Source: Selaginella moellendorffii (Eukaryota; Streptophyta; Lycopodiopsida; Selaginellales; Selaginellaceae). From it: a stretch of DNA of 64,000 nucleotides. The DNA lies in assembly GCF_000143415.4 (NCBI RefSeq), contig NW_003314274.1:1892213-1956212 (forward strand), given 5' to 3'. The notes below the pieces were generated by a model. It saw only the letters and a program-made list of their open reading frames with translations. It was not told the DNA's origin and ran no database searches. The first letter of the stretch is position 1, and every line of letters begins with the position of its first letter. Made by a program: the position numbers and the translations under genes. Below, in pieces: positions 49,324-60,162 of this stretch.

Positions 49324-50299
49324 GCATCCCTAGTTGAAATTAGATGACGTGTGGCACTCTTGGCCACAAACAATAGGTCAAATTCAAAGAGATCAAAATA
49401 CTCTTTCATAAACTAGCTAACTATTACAACACAAAGATTGTAAAAGGGATCGAAAAAGGGAAGAGCAAAACAAGATAGAAATATAGAAGGAAATAAAGGG
49501 GGGGGGATAAAAGTAATGGAAGTAGAGGTAGAAGTAAAGAGATGAAGAGGTACAAAAGTGAGAAGAATAGATAAAATATAGAGAAGAGAAGCCTCAAAGT
49601 TACACTTTGCATGATTGCACTACAACTAATCCATACCAAGAATGAGGTCAAAAGCTTGACTCAATATCACCCGCAATAACTGCAACCCAAGCTTGAGATC
49701 GCACACACACACGATCAGATCTGCCTCATTCTGTGCACATGCATATGTACGGCTATTGCCATAAAGAATGAAAACTAGTCTGCCGCACGATGCAAGTGTA
49801 GACGGCAACATGTGGCAATAGGTCAAGCAATAGAAGATAAACTCGAACCTGTATCAACCAACATGGAAAGAATAATAAGAGACCTTTTATTATAAAAACA
49901 AGCTTGGAAAGTAAACACTGGGTGAACCCCTTGATGATACTCCCGAAAGAAAAATGAAGGGGTCACTGACTTATTCACATAACGTCCCTTCATTATTCGC
50001 ACGACTCCTCATTTCTCAAATGCATCTTGGTGTCCAGACCTTCCACTGCAGCACCACCAATAGAACGTTATTGATGCCAAGGTTGTCAAGACCCCCAACA
50101 AGATCAAGACTGGAAAATGCAAAAGACAAAGAGAAAAACTAGTGGAAACAAAGAAGAAGCCTTAGACTGGCGTTGATTCAGATTGTGGAGAAATGGAACA
50201 AGGCTAACCTATATATACTATAGGTTGATGAAGCTCCACCACTCTTGGATCATGGACGACCTAAATATAGCTGAGGTCGAGGAGGCGCCACATTAACAT

Positions 50300-50475
50300 C
50301 AGGAATGTGGCTCGAGACTCAGGAATCGTACAGGAAATCAGAGAGTCAGAAATAGGGAAGTGTCTCGAGAGTTAGGAATAGGGAAGTGTCTCGAAAGTCA
50401 GGAATAGGGAAGTGTCTCGAGAATCAGGAATGTGGTCTGCAGGTCAGGAATCTGGTGAGAGTCAGGAATGTGGCA
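50300..50475. repeat. Minisatellite, unit about 26 bases
   Basis: Several copies of GTCAGGAATAGGGAAGTGTC followed by TCGAGA, becoming degenerate at both ends. It lies between gag and RT of the minus-strand gypsy element. Confidence 0.75.
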
Positions 50476-50524
50476 AGAATTGGGGGATTCCTAACAAAGG
50501 TCTCCACCCAGGAAATGGAGGTTG

Positions 50525-50905
50525 TCAATCCGGAAAACACCGACAACGTCGATAAGTGTGACCAACTTCATCACATGCCCAACAGTGAACATCATGGCCA
50601 TGACTATGTCCTTGCCCTTGTTCTTGAACTTCAGCAGTAGTGGCATCAACCTCCATTGGAACATGACTATTGGCCACAGGAAGTGGAGCGAAATGACGTG
50701 TAGCGAGAAGTGGAAAAAGTGATGTCTCGTAACGTTGTCCCAAGTGAAGAGTATTGTCAAGGGTAGTTGGAGCAAGTGCATGCACAAGTCCGATAAAATC
50801 CTGATGAAGTGCTAGCCATAACATTTCTAGCTTGATCCACTCCAACATATTTAACTCCGCATGAAGTAAGAGGGTTTGGAAATGAATGCCAAATTGCATC
50901 ACCAA
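50525..50905 (-). pseudogene. Gag fragment with zinc knuckle
   Basis: The 126-residue minus-strand frame carries the end of Gag (LGQRYETSLFPLLATRHFAP) and a CCHC knuckle, CWACDEVGHTYRRC, matching CX2CX4HX4C. Such knuckles bind the element's RNA. Upstream Gag sequence to about 51040 is homologous to the other copy but frame-broken. Confidence 0.8.
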
Positions 50906-51698
50906 CTCAAATGGCCCTTAACGAAGATGATGCAATTGTTAGAATGCATCATCACAATCATCGGCATATCCGAATACGTGTTTGAAGACGTCTGGAAGAA
51001 CACTCCAATCCCGAGTGGTTGCACTTAAACCATTGTACAACTATAGTGTCATCCTATGGATGGAAAAGCTAGATCTAAACCAAAATCTTGAAAGGAAAGA
51101 ACAAAAAAAAGGAAATGGAAAAAGCTAGATTTAGATAATGCAAAAGTTAGATCTAAACCAAAATCCCAAATCCAAACACTCCTCAGGGACAATGAAAGGT
51201 GCCCCTCATCTCCACTAATATGAGTGCTTGGAATATAGAAAAGGAATAGTGTATATCAATTAGCCGAAAAACCCTAATTTATATGGTGCAAATTGAAATC
51301 AATCTGATGGCTACCAAAATCTCATTATGCTAATATTAGTATATGGCATCATAGCCGTACACTTAGCCCTCACACTTCCAATAATTGTATGGATTTTAAA
51401 TTTAATAAAACAATTTTTTGTAGAAAGCTTTTCTTTATTAAATAAAATAAAATAGAAATAGTTTAAAGTTAGAAAGAAAAGTATTTTTATATAAAGATCT
51501 AAACAAAAATCTGGAAAGAATTATCACATCTAGCAATTAAATATATTTTTGGTATTATGCAGTAAAGTTTGGTTTGCTTTAGTTCTGTTTATTTTTAAAT
51601 TAATATAGAAAGTAAATATTTTTTAAATGTAATTTTTAAAATTAAAATAAATTTAATTTTCCTATTTAAGTAAATACTTTTATTATATTTTAGTTCTC

Positions 51699-51908
51699 AT
51701 GGATTATAGGTATTTATATTCTGTTTTATTTATTACTAATATGGTTCTACTTATTATGGCAAATAAGTTATTATGTATACAAGTTTGTAGTGAATATAAT
51801 GGTTGTAAAAAACTCTGTGGCACACCATGTTTTCACCACGATCAATGTGAAGGGTCAAAATTTTGTAATATACATTTAGGATTTTGTATTCCTATGACAC
51901 AATTTTAG
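51699..51908 (+). CDS. Putative small secreted cysteine-rich peptide, 69 aa
   Basis: An orphan frame I cannot assign to a family. Residues 1-28 (MDYRYLYSVLFITNMVLLIM onward) look like a signal peptide. The remainder has seven cysteines: VCSEYNGCKKLCGTPC, then FHHDQCEGSKFCNIHLGFC. The pattern is C-X5-C-X3-C-X3-C-X5-C-X5-C-X6-C. Short secreted peptides of this kind are often antimicrobial or signalling molecules in plants; that is inference from shape only. It sits alone in very AT-rich DNA and uses AT-rich codons, unlike the genes to the left. An odd number of cysteines, and no neighbour that supports it, leave real doubt; it could be a chance frame. Confidence 0.35.
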   Translation: MDYRYLYSVLFITNMVLLIMANKLLCIQVCSEYNGCKKLCGTPCFHHDQCEGSKFCNIHLGFCIPMTQF

Positions 51909-52297
51909 AATTCAGTATAAAAGTTTGGAAATATCATTTACACTATAAAATCATATCATAATTAATACTATAAATATATATAAACAAAAACATATATATG
52001 TGTTCAAGAATTGTTTGTGTTACTTATGCTATCAAATTTTTTAACTTATCACTCATACAATTGATCTATAAGCATTGAGAAGCTAGGCATATGTGAGGAT
52101 GGGAATTGTAAAGAAATCAAATTTACACTTTCTTTAGGTTCTAAAAAATTTCTTTCTTCTTTTATAAATTATTTTGCTTTTTCCAAGTGAATTGGTGACA
52201 AGTGTTAGCAAGAGATTAATCCGAATAATGGCAATTAAAATTTTAAAAGTGATTAATTTTTCATATAAAAAATGTTTAATATTTTATAAAGTTCATG

Positions 52298-52700
52298 TGT
52301 AAGAAAATAAAAAGAATAACAATTCAAAATAAAATTTATAAGAGTAAAAATTATGGAAAAATTAACCCATGAATAGAAGTGCACCCCTTTTCAAGGTATT
52401 AGGAATAGTAATAAATTGGTAACCTCTCAAGAAGTCTAAATTTAAAATTTTACATTTTGTATCAAAAATATGATTGATTTTAAAAAATTAAATAAAATGA
52501 CTTAAAAGATATACTTAATTGTAAGGAACTAAAGAAAACAACTTTAAATACAATTTATAGAAGTTCAAATATAAAGGGAAAAAGCATGTGAACAAAAGTG
52601 CATCCTTTTTTCCCAATTGGTTAAAGGTTTTAAAATAATTAATGTTAAGCATCATTAATTTGAGTAATATTTGGTTGGGAAAAATTTTAAGAGCTTATAT
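52298..52700 (+). mobile_element. TRIM-like element, tandem degenerate copies
   Basis: Two direct repeats, 52298-52454 and 52520-52700, both align with the TRIM terminal repeat (start TGTAAG, mid CCCATGAATAGAAGTGCA-like, end TTACA or TTATA). Each is followed by a decayed primer site (TTTTGTATCAAAA and TTTTATATCAAAA). After the second repeat the TRIM internal sequence continues to about 52880. This suggests a tandem array of repeat-internal-repeat-internal. Confidence 0.65.
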
Positions 52701-53539
52701 TTTATATCAAAAGTGTCTCAAGTTATACTCTATTGGTTAGCTAAAGGAATTATACCATATTGAGATTGATTAGTTTTCCAATTTATATTAAAAATGTCTT
52801 GAGTCCAACTTTATTGATTAACTAGAAAAATCACACTACATAGATTGATTAGTTTTCTAATTGGTTAAATGTTTGGAATATTTATTCTTGGGTTTAAATG
52901 AATACAAATACACTCCTTTTTAGAAGATTACATTATGATGATGTTTCTATTACTAAGTTAAATGGCCTTCTGAAAAATTTAAATTCAAAAACTTACATTA
53001 TAGTGGTGTTTCTATGGAAGTTTTGGTTTATATTATAGAAAGAATTCACTAGGAATATAAGTGTTTCAACTCTAGAATAGAAAGAGCTCTTAAATCTGGC
53101 AAATTATAAAATGATAGTCTTTGTAGTAAATAATTTGTTGAGTTGTGCAGCAATAATAATATGGTTTGCTTTATAAATAAAAAATCTAGCTAAAAAATTT
53201 ATTATATTCACTTAAATTAAGATGTCTAATTCCACCCTTAGAATCAAAATGCTCATAATGTAATCTCTAGCCTAATGTCTCAATCAACATGTCCCCACAC
53301 TAAAAGCCCATTTTCATTTTTCATTTTCATTTTTCTGCCTTCTTAAAACCAAGTTGGCATAAGTAGGGGGCAATAGATTGTATTGAACACTAGTGGTGAT
53401 AAAAGGACTATGGGAGGCAATATATGAAGATCATAAAATATTTGTGCTAGATTAGGTGCAAAGTGTTCAATTCAAGATCAAGAATATGATGGTAGGCATT
53501 TTGAATGTATACTCTTTGGCTGACTATTCTTGAGAGAGA

Positions 53540-53960
53540 GCTCAATTTTCCAAGTTTAATATGCTCTACAAAATCATTGCAAAAGAGATTGATACTAATT
53601 TTACTAGAGACTATACATGGCACATAATGGAAGGGAAATAGCTAGTGGATACTATGCTTTTAACACAAGAACAAGTTAAGGACTAGGAACTACAAATGGC
53701 TTTGATTCTTTTAGACTATGAAAAAGTGTATGATAGTTGGGTATTCTTGCAGGCAGCCACTCTATATCAAGATGTAGTTCGTAAAGTTACAATAAATAGG
53801 ACAATTGAAAACCTCTTTCATTAGAAGTCTACTAATTGTGTGTTTGCTTAATTTGTCTTTCTTTTAGTGGCTAACACACTACTTGTTGAGACTCATTGCA
53901 AGACAAACCAAGGGCCAACATAAATTTAGTGCCTTTATAGATGATATAAGAGTAGTTAGC
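53540..53960 (+). pseudogene. LINE (non-LTR) reverse transcriptase remnant
   Basis: Reading through stops, the plus strand gives MLYKIIAKEID, then VDTMLLTQEQVKD and ALILLDYEKVYDSWVFLQAA. These match the LINE RT pattern YKIIAKxxANRL, DNILLAQE and LDFEKAYDxVxWxFL. The catalytic YADD region may correspond to SAFIDDIRV near 53940. It is heavily decayed. Confidence 0.65.
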
Positions 53961-54040
53961 TTGCTTTAATTTATTAAAGAGTACCTGACTCTTTAAATTA
54001 TTTTAATGTAATATTATAAAAGTATAAAAAGAAAAACACA

Positions 54041-54069
54041 TAATAATAATAATAATAATAATAATAATA
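54041..54069. repeat. (TAA)n microsatellite
   Basis: Nearly ten perfect TAA units in AT-rich DNA. Confidence 0.95.
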
Positions 54070-54409
54070 TTGAGAAGTTATTTCCAAATGTAGGAAAGTT
54101 TAAACTAGAGATTGATAGGATTTAATTAGATTTTTTTGTTAGTGTATTTAGTCTAAGCTTGTGATATTTATTTTGGCTCTTTCACTAGTATAAATTAACT
54201 GGTGTAATTCTGTTTAATCATTCACATAGTTATGTCTAACTTGTACTTGTCACCAATCCTATTACTTTTTGTTGTCAAGGAATTGCCATTGACAGCTGAT
54301 AGTTGAGGTTTTTCAGTAAAGTGAGGTTTTGTTTTGTTTTGTTTTTTTCTTTAGATTATATAAAAATATTATAGTAAATGATATTTTAAAAAATGCCTTT
54401 TGCCTCCCG

Positions 54410-54670
54410 TTAAACACCATCATGATTCAATCTCTCTCCACTTACCTGGCAGTGATGTGGCATCAGGCCTTCTTTTTGTTTTATCTCCAGCACACTCCCC
54501 TCTCCTGTCTGTCACCGCTGTGCACTCCCGCCTGCGGCTCCTGCCCGCCCGCACTCCCACCCAGCGTGTGCCCTAATCACTTCCACGTGGCCACAGCCCC
54601 AACACCAAATTTCAATCAGCGCGCACATGGATGCCTTTCTACGTGCTTTACGTGGCCAATGAGTGTCATG
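54410..54670. other. GC-rich patch in AT-rich DNA
   Basis: About 260 bases, C-rich on the plus strand, between very AT-rich flanks. It contains several ACGTGG (G-box-like) words and an open plus-strand frame (54329-54682) rich in Cys, Pro, Ser and Thr. I see no domain, and call it neither a gene nor a known element. Confidence 0.4.
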
Positions 54671-54779
54671 GATGACCATTAGGAGTGGTAAACTTATGAA
54701 ATCTTCTCACTAATTTATATATGCAATATAAGTATATAAAGAGTTTCTATTTATTCTTTGCTAAGATTGAGTTTTTTGT

Positions 54780-57160
54780 TTAAAGAGCTTTTCTTTCTTG
54801 TCTTCCTCTGCCTAGTAAAAGGAGTTGCTTCTAGACTACTAGAAGCTTTTCTTTTACCTGTAATTCTTGCCACTAAAGGTTTTGCTCGCTTCAAAGATGT
54901 ACCATAACTATCAACACGCTGTTGAAATTCTGTTGTAGGATGAATAAGATTGTCTGGCCTAGCTTTAAAAGTTGCAACTTTCTGTTATATCATTTCTAAA
55001 TCGTTGTCAACCATAAATAAAAAAGCTTCTTCATCAAGAAGATTTTGTAAGATATCTATCATCTTTTGTTGTAATATCGCTTTTGTAACTTTTGATGGAG
55101 TAATATCTTCCTGCTCAAAGTTCATATCAATATTTAAAATTTCTTTAATGTAAATGTAAGCAACCAAAGAGAATAACTCAAGAGACGATCCATGGGGTTC
55201 AAATATAAAAGGAAAGTTGACCTCCCGGGAAGTCCAAACTCAGGAGTTTACATTTGGTATTGGAGGGGTCTCAGGTCCGACTCTATTAGTTGGCTTAGAG
55301 GAATCACACCATATGTTGATTGACATTTGGTAGGTCCAATTTGCTCTGCTAGGCTCGACTCGAGGGGTAGGGTATCAAGAGAGTAGGGCTTTCGGGAGAG
55401 CTGCGGCTCTTAGCTTCCGTTCACGAGGGCGTGAACTTGTAGGGAAGCGTGGTGGATTGTAAGCAACCAAAGGGAACAACTCAAGAGACGATCCATAGAG
55501 GTTCAAATATAAAGGGAAAGGGTTCATAAATAAAAGTGCATTCCCTTTTTTAATCGATTAAGGGTCTTGGGACATTTGGAGTTAAGTGTCCTTGGGTTTG
55601 AATAGTACTAGGTTGGGTGATCTCCCGGGAAGTCCAAACTCAGAAGCTTACAGTAAATTACCTTTATAATAGTCCTTAGTTGAATTTCTTGTTGATGCTG
55701 TATATTTTGATGGATATCTTCCTACTCAATATTCATATATATTAGTATATAAAATATGCTAGTTTACCTTTAATGTAGTCTCCAATTGAATTTCTTGCTC
55801 ATGATAAACATTTTGATGGATGTTTTCCTGCTCAAATTTTTAATTAATAAATGAAACACCTCTGTCATAGCTTCCAAGTCAAGTGCTTCAAAATCTTGAT
55901 GACGATAAAATAAGTCATCTAACCTAAGTTCTAAAATTGCATGCGATTGTGATGGTTGAACCTCATAACTAGTTGTAGTCCAATCGGTTTTTTCTCCTTG
56001 TTTTAACATAATAACTTTTTTTGATGCTTACAAAAGTTTCCTTTGGTTGCCCACGGATAATTACACTAAGTCGAAAAAGCCCAATTATTGTGTCCTTCAC
56101 CCCCGACAACAAGATACCATATAGCTAGATCTGAAGAGGATTGTACATAGGATTTGTGAGTATTATCCTTATCAAATTTTACTTGAGAGTTGTTAATATT
56201 TCTTGCTTTAACAATCGCACCATCGATTAGTTTTTCATATGCATAGTTTCAGATAAAACCATAATCTTTGCAATAACTAGTAAATAAGTACCTTGCATGA
56301 ACCTTAGTAATAACTTGATGAATTGCCCAATCCATCCTTCGATTGTGGGCATGTTTTTATTTGGACGAGAGTATAGCTTTCATATTTGCATGAAATGCCT
56401 CAATTAAATTATTTGTCTCCTTGTTAGCATGAGGGAAATTTCAGCAGCAACAACCCACATATCTATCAAATATAAATTAAAATAAATTATAAAAATTAAA
56501 ATATTGATTCACTTACCAACTTTTTCCTTCCATTCGTCTTGAAAATACTTGATAAAGGCTGCTTTATTTTGAAAGTCCACCTCAAAATTTTCAATATGTT
56601 ATTTAATCTCAGCTTGCATAATATATCATCATGAAAAGCTATATGAATTGAATGATACATAATCTCCGAGATGTTTTCATATTTCCATCATAATATCCCA
56701 AGATTTCACCTTCCGAATACTATGTTTGAGCCAATTCCTCCTTACATGCCAAATACATAATAGAATTTGACAATCAAATGTAGCTTTATTTAAAAGAAAA
56801 AAATTATATTATATTATATCAAATTAATTACCTTATAGCATTAATCTCTGCTTTAGTATCATCAATCATTATCGCACATGTTTTCGAATTTGGCATGTGT
56901 TCTAAAACTCATTTTTTAAGAGCTATCATCCAATTCTTCATATGTTCTCCTTTCTCACTAGAAGTTAAAACCCATGCAATTGGAATACCATTTCCATGAT
57001 AATCAAAAGTAAGCATGGTGTATAATGGGAACTTTAAATTATTAAATATTATTTATTAAAAAATGAATGAAAATTTTACCTTATAGCAATTAGTTCCAAA
57101 AGTTGCATCAAGACTCAATAAATTGCCATTTTTTGTAGTTGCTAAGTTGTCTGAATCCCA
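54780..57160 (-). pseudogene. Mutator-like (MULE) transposase gene, intron-containing, decayed
   Basis: The minus strand, read across putative introns, gives a MULE transposase. It begins LLSLDATFGTNCYK, then after a GTAAAA..AG gap VPIYTMLTFDYHGNGIPIAW, GEHMKNWMIALKK and IMIDDTKAEINAIR. After another gap come ATFDCQILLCIWHVRRNWLK and AAFIKYFQDEWKEKVG, then NKETNNLIEAFHANMKA and MDWAIHQVITKVHARYLFT. The two Asp positions and the WHVRRNW motif fit the DDE core. A SWIM-like zinc finger follows (CNYPWATKGNFCKH), with its first Cys unclear. The C-terminal part (IEDITPS, LQNLLDEEAFLFMV, basic tail KRKASSS) runs to about 54790. Stops occur in several exons. It is interrupted by a TRIM at 55155-55652 and cut on its 5' side at 57171 by an LTR. 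Confidence 0.7.
55155..55652 (+). mobile_element. Complete TRIM retrotransposon with target-site duplication
   Basis: Terminal direct repeats are 55155-55252 (98 bases, internally deleted) and 55458-55652 (195 bases). Both start TGTAAGCAACCAAAG and end in TTACA. The first is followed by TTTGGTATTGGAGG, an initiator-tRNA-Met-type primer site; the internal part is only 205 bases and non-coding. GTAAA flanks both outer ends (55150-55154 and 55653-55657). Size and structure fit terminal-repeat retrotransposons in miniature, which depend on enzymes of other elements. It is inserted in the decayed MULE gene. Confidence 0.85.
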
Positions 57161-57170
57161 ATAGTAAAAT

Positions 57171-58098
57171 TGTAGCACACCTGAATTTGGAGCCGAACTC
57201 CAAGCCCGTTGCGCTACAAAACGAGGGTCCGGTACAATCCCATGAGCACCAGCTCCTAGTATCTAGCACCTACATACAAAATGGTGTCAGACGGAGTTTG
57301 GCACAATTTTGGCATACCGGTGGCCTAACGCGAGGAGGAGGGTACCCCACCGACTAGAGCAGCGTGGAGCTTGGGCTTAGACCCAAGCCGGACGCAGAAC
57401 AAGGAGCGACACAGCCCAGCAGAAGCTAAACTAATGTCTTAGGTGGTCGGACATGCATTCCAACCACTATCCCTACTATACATTTGGAACCCCCCACAGC
57501 CCCCTCTCCCCCCCCTTGAGGAACACAGGCTTTGGGCTTTCACCCCAAGCCTCCCTTAGTACCAGGAGTTAGTCTCTGGGACAAGCTCAAAACTTATTAA
57601 ATATGGAATGATGCTAGATTGCGAATTTGGATACAAGATGAACACCATTGTGTTCGAGCCAATCTCTACATTCCATAAATATGCCAAATGAGCTAATCTA
57701 GACACTTTCCATAAATAGCATTTGGGACCGAAATGAGACTAACACAAAGGGCGTGATAGCGAGGGTGTTTGGCAGACATGGTAAGCTATCATCTAGCGAA
57801 TATTGAGGGACTAGTCTCAATATTGCGGGAGTTCCCAACATTAGCAAGTGCAAGTCAACATCATGAGTTTCTCGTCACTATGTCAAGTATGCTTGACTTA
57901 ATGACAACTTAGGATTTCCTTCCTTAGTGCCCTTCTGGTCTAAGTGCACATGTGTTGACCAATTTCTCAACTAGCTTGGGTGGAGACCATAAAGGGAACC
58001 AGCAATACCGACCTCCTGCCATCCTGGCAGTAAGGAGAGAGTGTCCGTAAGGACTAGCCGACAAGTATCTTTCGACACCTGAAGTCACATTCGCGACA
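57171..58098 (-). repeat. 3' LTR of a chromodomain-type gypsy element
   Basis: On the element strand it starts TGTCGCGAATGTGACTTC (plus-strand end 58098) and ends GGTGTGCTACA (57171). It is an imperfect inverted copy of 59004-60148. A G-rich polypurine tract (AAGGGGGGGAGAG) lies just upstream at 58099-58112, as required for a 3' LTR. The outer end abuts decayed MULE sequence. Confidence 0.8.
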
Positions 58099-58709
58099 CT
58101 CTCCCCCCCTTAGGGAAGATCAACATCCTCGTCGATGCATACCCGAGTCTAGCAAACCATCAAGGAAACAACTTCGAAAGTTAACGGAAAGCACACTATG
58201 TGGGAAACGCACCGACTTAAATGAGTCATGGAACGACCTCTCCTCTACGTCCAAAGACATCAAGACTCAGACACCCTCCGGCTGTCACCGACAAGGAAAT
58301 GACTAACAAAGGTAGCCACCCTTGTTGCTCCGAGTACCACTCGACTTACAAAGGAATGATACATCCGTGCCCACAGGAACATAGGGAGAAGGCCAGAGGC
58401 CCAACTTCCCCTGAGCAAGAAATCAACCCCGTCGGGAAGATTTAGACAACTACTATAAATTGGCAAATTAAGTAGTTTACACGACCACGCCCCTTTTTTC
58501 GAAAATGAGTCATTGAGAGAGAGGTGGGGACTTGTGATCAGTCTATAATAGTTATCCCCATGGTTATGGATTGGACCCATGCACCGAAGTGCCGAAGTCA
58601 ACCTGCCAAAACTAACCCAAGTATTAACGAACGAAAGAAATGACATTTTTTATTTATAGAAATATATTACTTTATTAATTTACAAGATTTATTACAAGAT
58701 TTACAAAAG

Positions 58710-58994
58710 CTATTTTTTATTACTATTCTCATACTCCAGGACAAGCTCACGAGCATGTATAAGATTCCTAAGAGGTTCCCAAGTTGATTCACAAGATGGG
58801 TAACCTTTCCACTTAACTAGGTATTCCTTCGCACGACCACCACGTGCCTTACGAGACAAAAGGATGGCCTCAACCTCATACTCCAGTTCACCATCAATAA
58901 CATCTAGAGCTGGACGAACATCCCTAGAGCGGCCAGGATCCTCATTATATGGGGCCAGTAAACTGACATGAAACACATTATGAAGGCTGGACAT
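58710..58994 (-). pseudogene. Integrase C-terminus plus chromodomain (chromovirus)
   Basis: A 94-residue minus-strand frame begins MSSLHNVFHVSLLAPYNEDP, the conserved end of gypsy integrase, and continues into a chromodomain, EYEVEAILLSRKARGGRAKE followed by YLVKWKGYPSCESTWEPLRN. The aromatic/Trp core of the domain (YLVKWKGY, TWEP) is intact. In chromoviruses the domain guides insertion toward particular chromatin. The rest of integrase is missing: the frame is cut at 59004 by the plus-strand LTR. The 3' untranslated part and polypurine tract follow to 58099. Confidence 0.88.
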
Positions 58995-59003
58995 CTCTTG
59001 GGG

Positions 59004-60148
59004 TGTCGCGAATGTGACTTCGGGTATCGAAAGTTACCTGTCGACCAGTCCTTACGGACACTCTTTCCTTACTGCCACGATGGCAGGAGGTCGGTATTGC
59101 TGGACCCTTTATCAGTCCCTCTTGTGCTAGTGGAGTTAACTGGGCATTTCGAGTGTACTTAGACCGGACGAGCATAAGGACGGAATTCCTACGTGTTATT
59201 AGCTAAGCATACTTAGCCCGGTAAGGAGTTCCCGTCTCGTTATGTCTTGCACTGGCTAGTGACAAGAACCCTCGCGTATTGAGATTAGTCCCTCAATATC
59301 GCTACATGATAGCTTACCGTGTCTGCCAAACACCCTCGCTATCATGCCCTTGTGTTAGTCTCATTTCGGTCCCAAATGCTAATTATGGAAAGTGTCCAGA
59401 TTTGCTCATTTGGCATACCTACGGAATGTAGAGATCGGCCTGAACACAATGGTGTTTGTCCCATGTCCAAATTCACAATCTAGGGACATTCCATATTTAG
59501 TAAGTTTCAAGCTTGTCCCAGAGACTAACTCCTGATACTAAGGGAGGCTTGGGGTGAAAGCCCAAAGCGTGTGTTCCTCAAGGGGGGGGGGCTATGGGGG
59601 GTTCCAAATGTATAGTAGGGATAGTGGGTAGGTCGGGCATGGCCGACTAACCTGAGGCATAGTCTAGCTCCCGCTTGCGTGCCTGTCCTTGTTCTGCGTC
59701 CGGCTTGGGTCTAAGCCCAAGTTCCATTCCATGCTAGTTGGTGGAGTACCCATATCCTCGCGTTAGGCCACCGGTATGCCGAAATAGCGCTAGACTCCGT
59801 TTGGCTCCGTTTTGCGTGCTGGTCCTGGCATTGGGATGCTGGTTGCTCCAGGACTGTTCCAAGTCGCTCCGGGCTCCTGTCCCTTCGCTCCTTGGGCTGT
59901 ATGCTCGGGAGTTGCTCCGTGGTCCGGTTCCATCACTCCTTGGCGTCACGCTTGGGAGTTTGGCACCGTTCCTTCGTTCAGTGGCCCAAGGCCCTGAACC
60001 TCGGGTTCCTATGGACACGTGGCACGGACACATGGTATGTGACACGTGGCATCTGTCACGTGGCACAAAGAGGGTTTAGGTTCCGCTTCGTGGTGTTATC
60101 CTATGGTAAATCACCATAGGATAAAGGGTCAAAACCACGTGCGCTACA
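59004..60148 (+). repeat. 5' LTR of a second, plus-strand element
   Basis: Starts TGTCGCGAATGTGACTTC and ends GTGCGCTACA, followed two bases later by a primer site. At 1145 bases it is longer than its inverted relative at 57171-58098. It contains the GGGTGAAAGCCCAAAG motif, a G-run and the TATAGTAGGGATAGTGGG segment that also occur in the element at 2.5-9.2 kb. It interrupts the integrase C-terminus of the minus-strand element. Confidence 0.8.
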
Positions 60149-60150
60149 TT

Positions 60151-60162
60151 TGGTATCAGAGG
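60151..60162 (+). promoter_or_regulatory. Primer-binding site (initiator tRNA-Met type)
   Basis: TGGTATCAGAGG matches the plant TGGTATCAGAGC site at eleven of twelve bases and lies two bases after the LTR end. Confidence 0.85.

Larger units (their letters stand above)
46365..51373 (-). mobile_element. Ty3/gypsy LTR retrotransposon, second copy, minus strand
   Basis: Same family as 26935-30837 but reversed. LTR-like ends lie at about 46365-46576 (3') and 51221-51371 (5'); the 3' one has an insertion of about 40-50 bases rich in GGGCTCGGGCTTAGG-like sequence. The minus strand carries gag, RT, RNase H and integrase pieces broken by stops. It keeps the zinc knuckle and the stretch between gag and RT that the plus-strand copy lost. 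No convincing target-site duplication is visible. Confidence 0.85.

Noticed and set aside
50300-50475. Short spaced repeats that superficially resemble a CRISPR array
   Set aside because: Units are adjacent and degenerate without unique spacers, and the DNA is plant nuclear retrotransposon sequence.
54329-54682. 117-codon frame in the GC-rich patch
   Set aside because: It crosses an abrupt change of composition, has no recognisable domain and no splice context.
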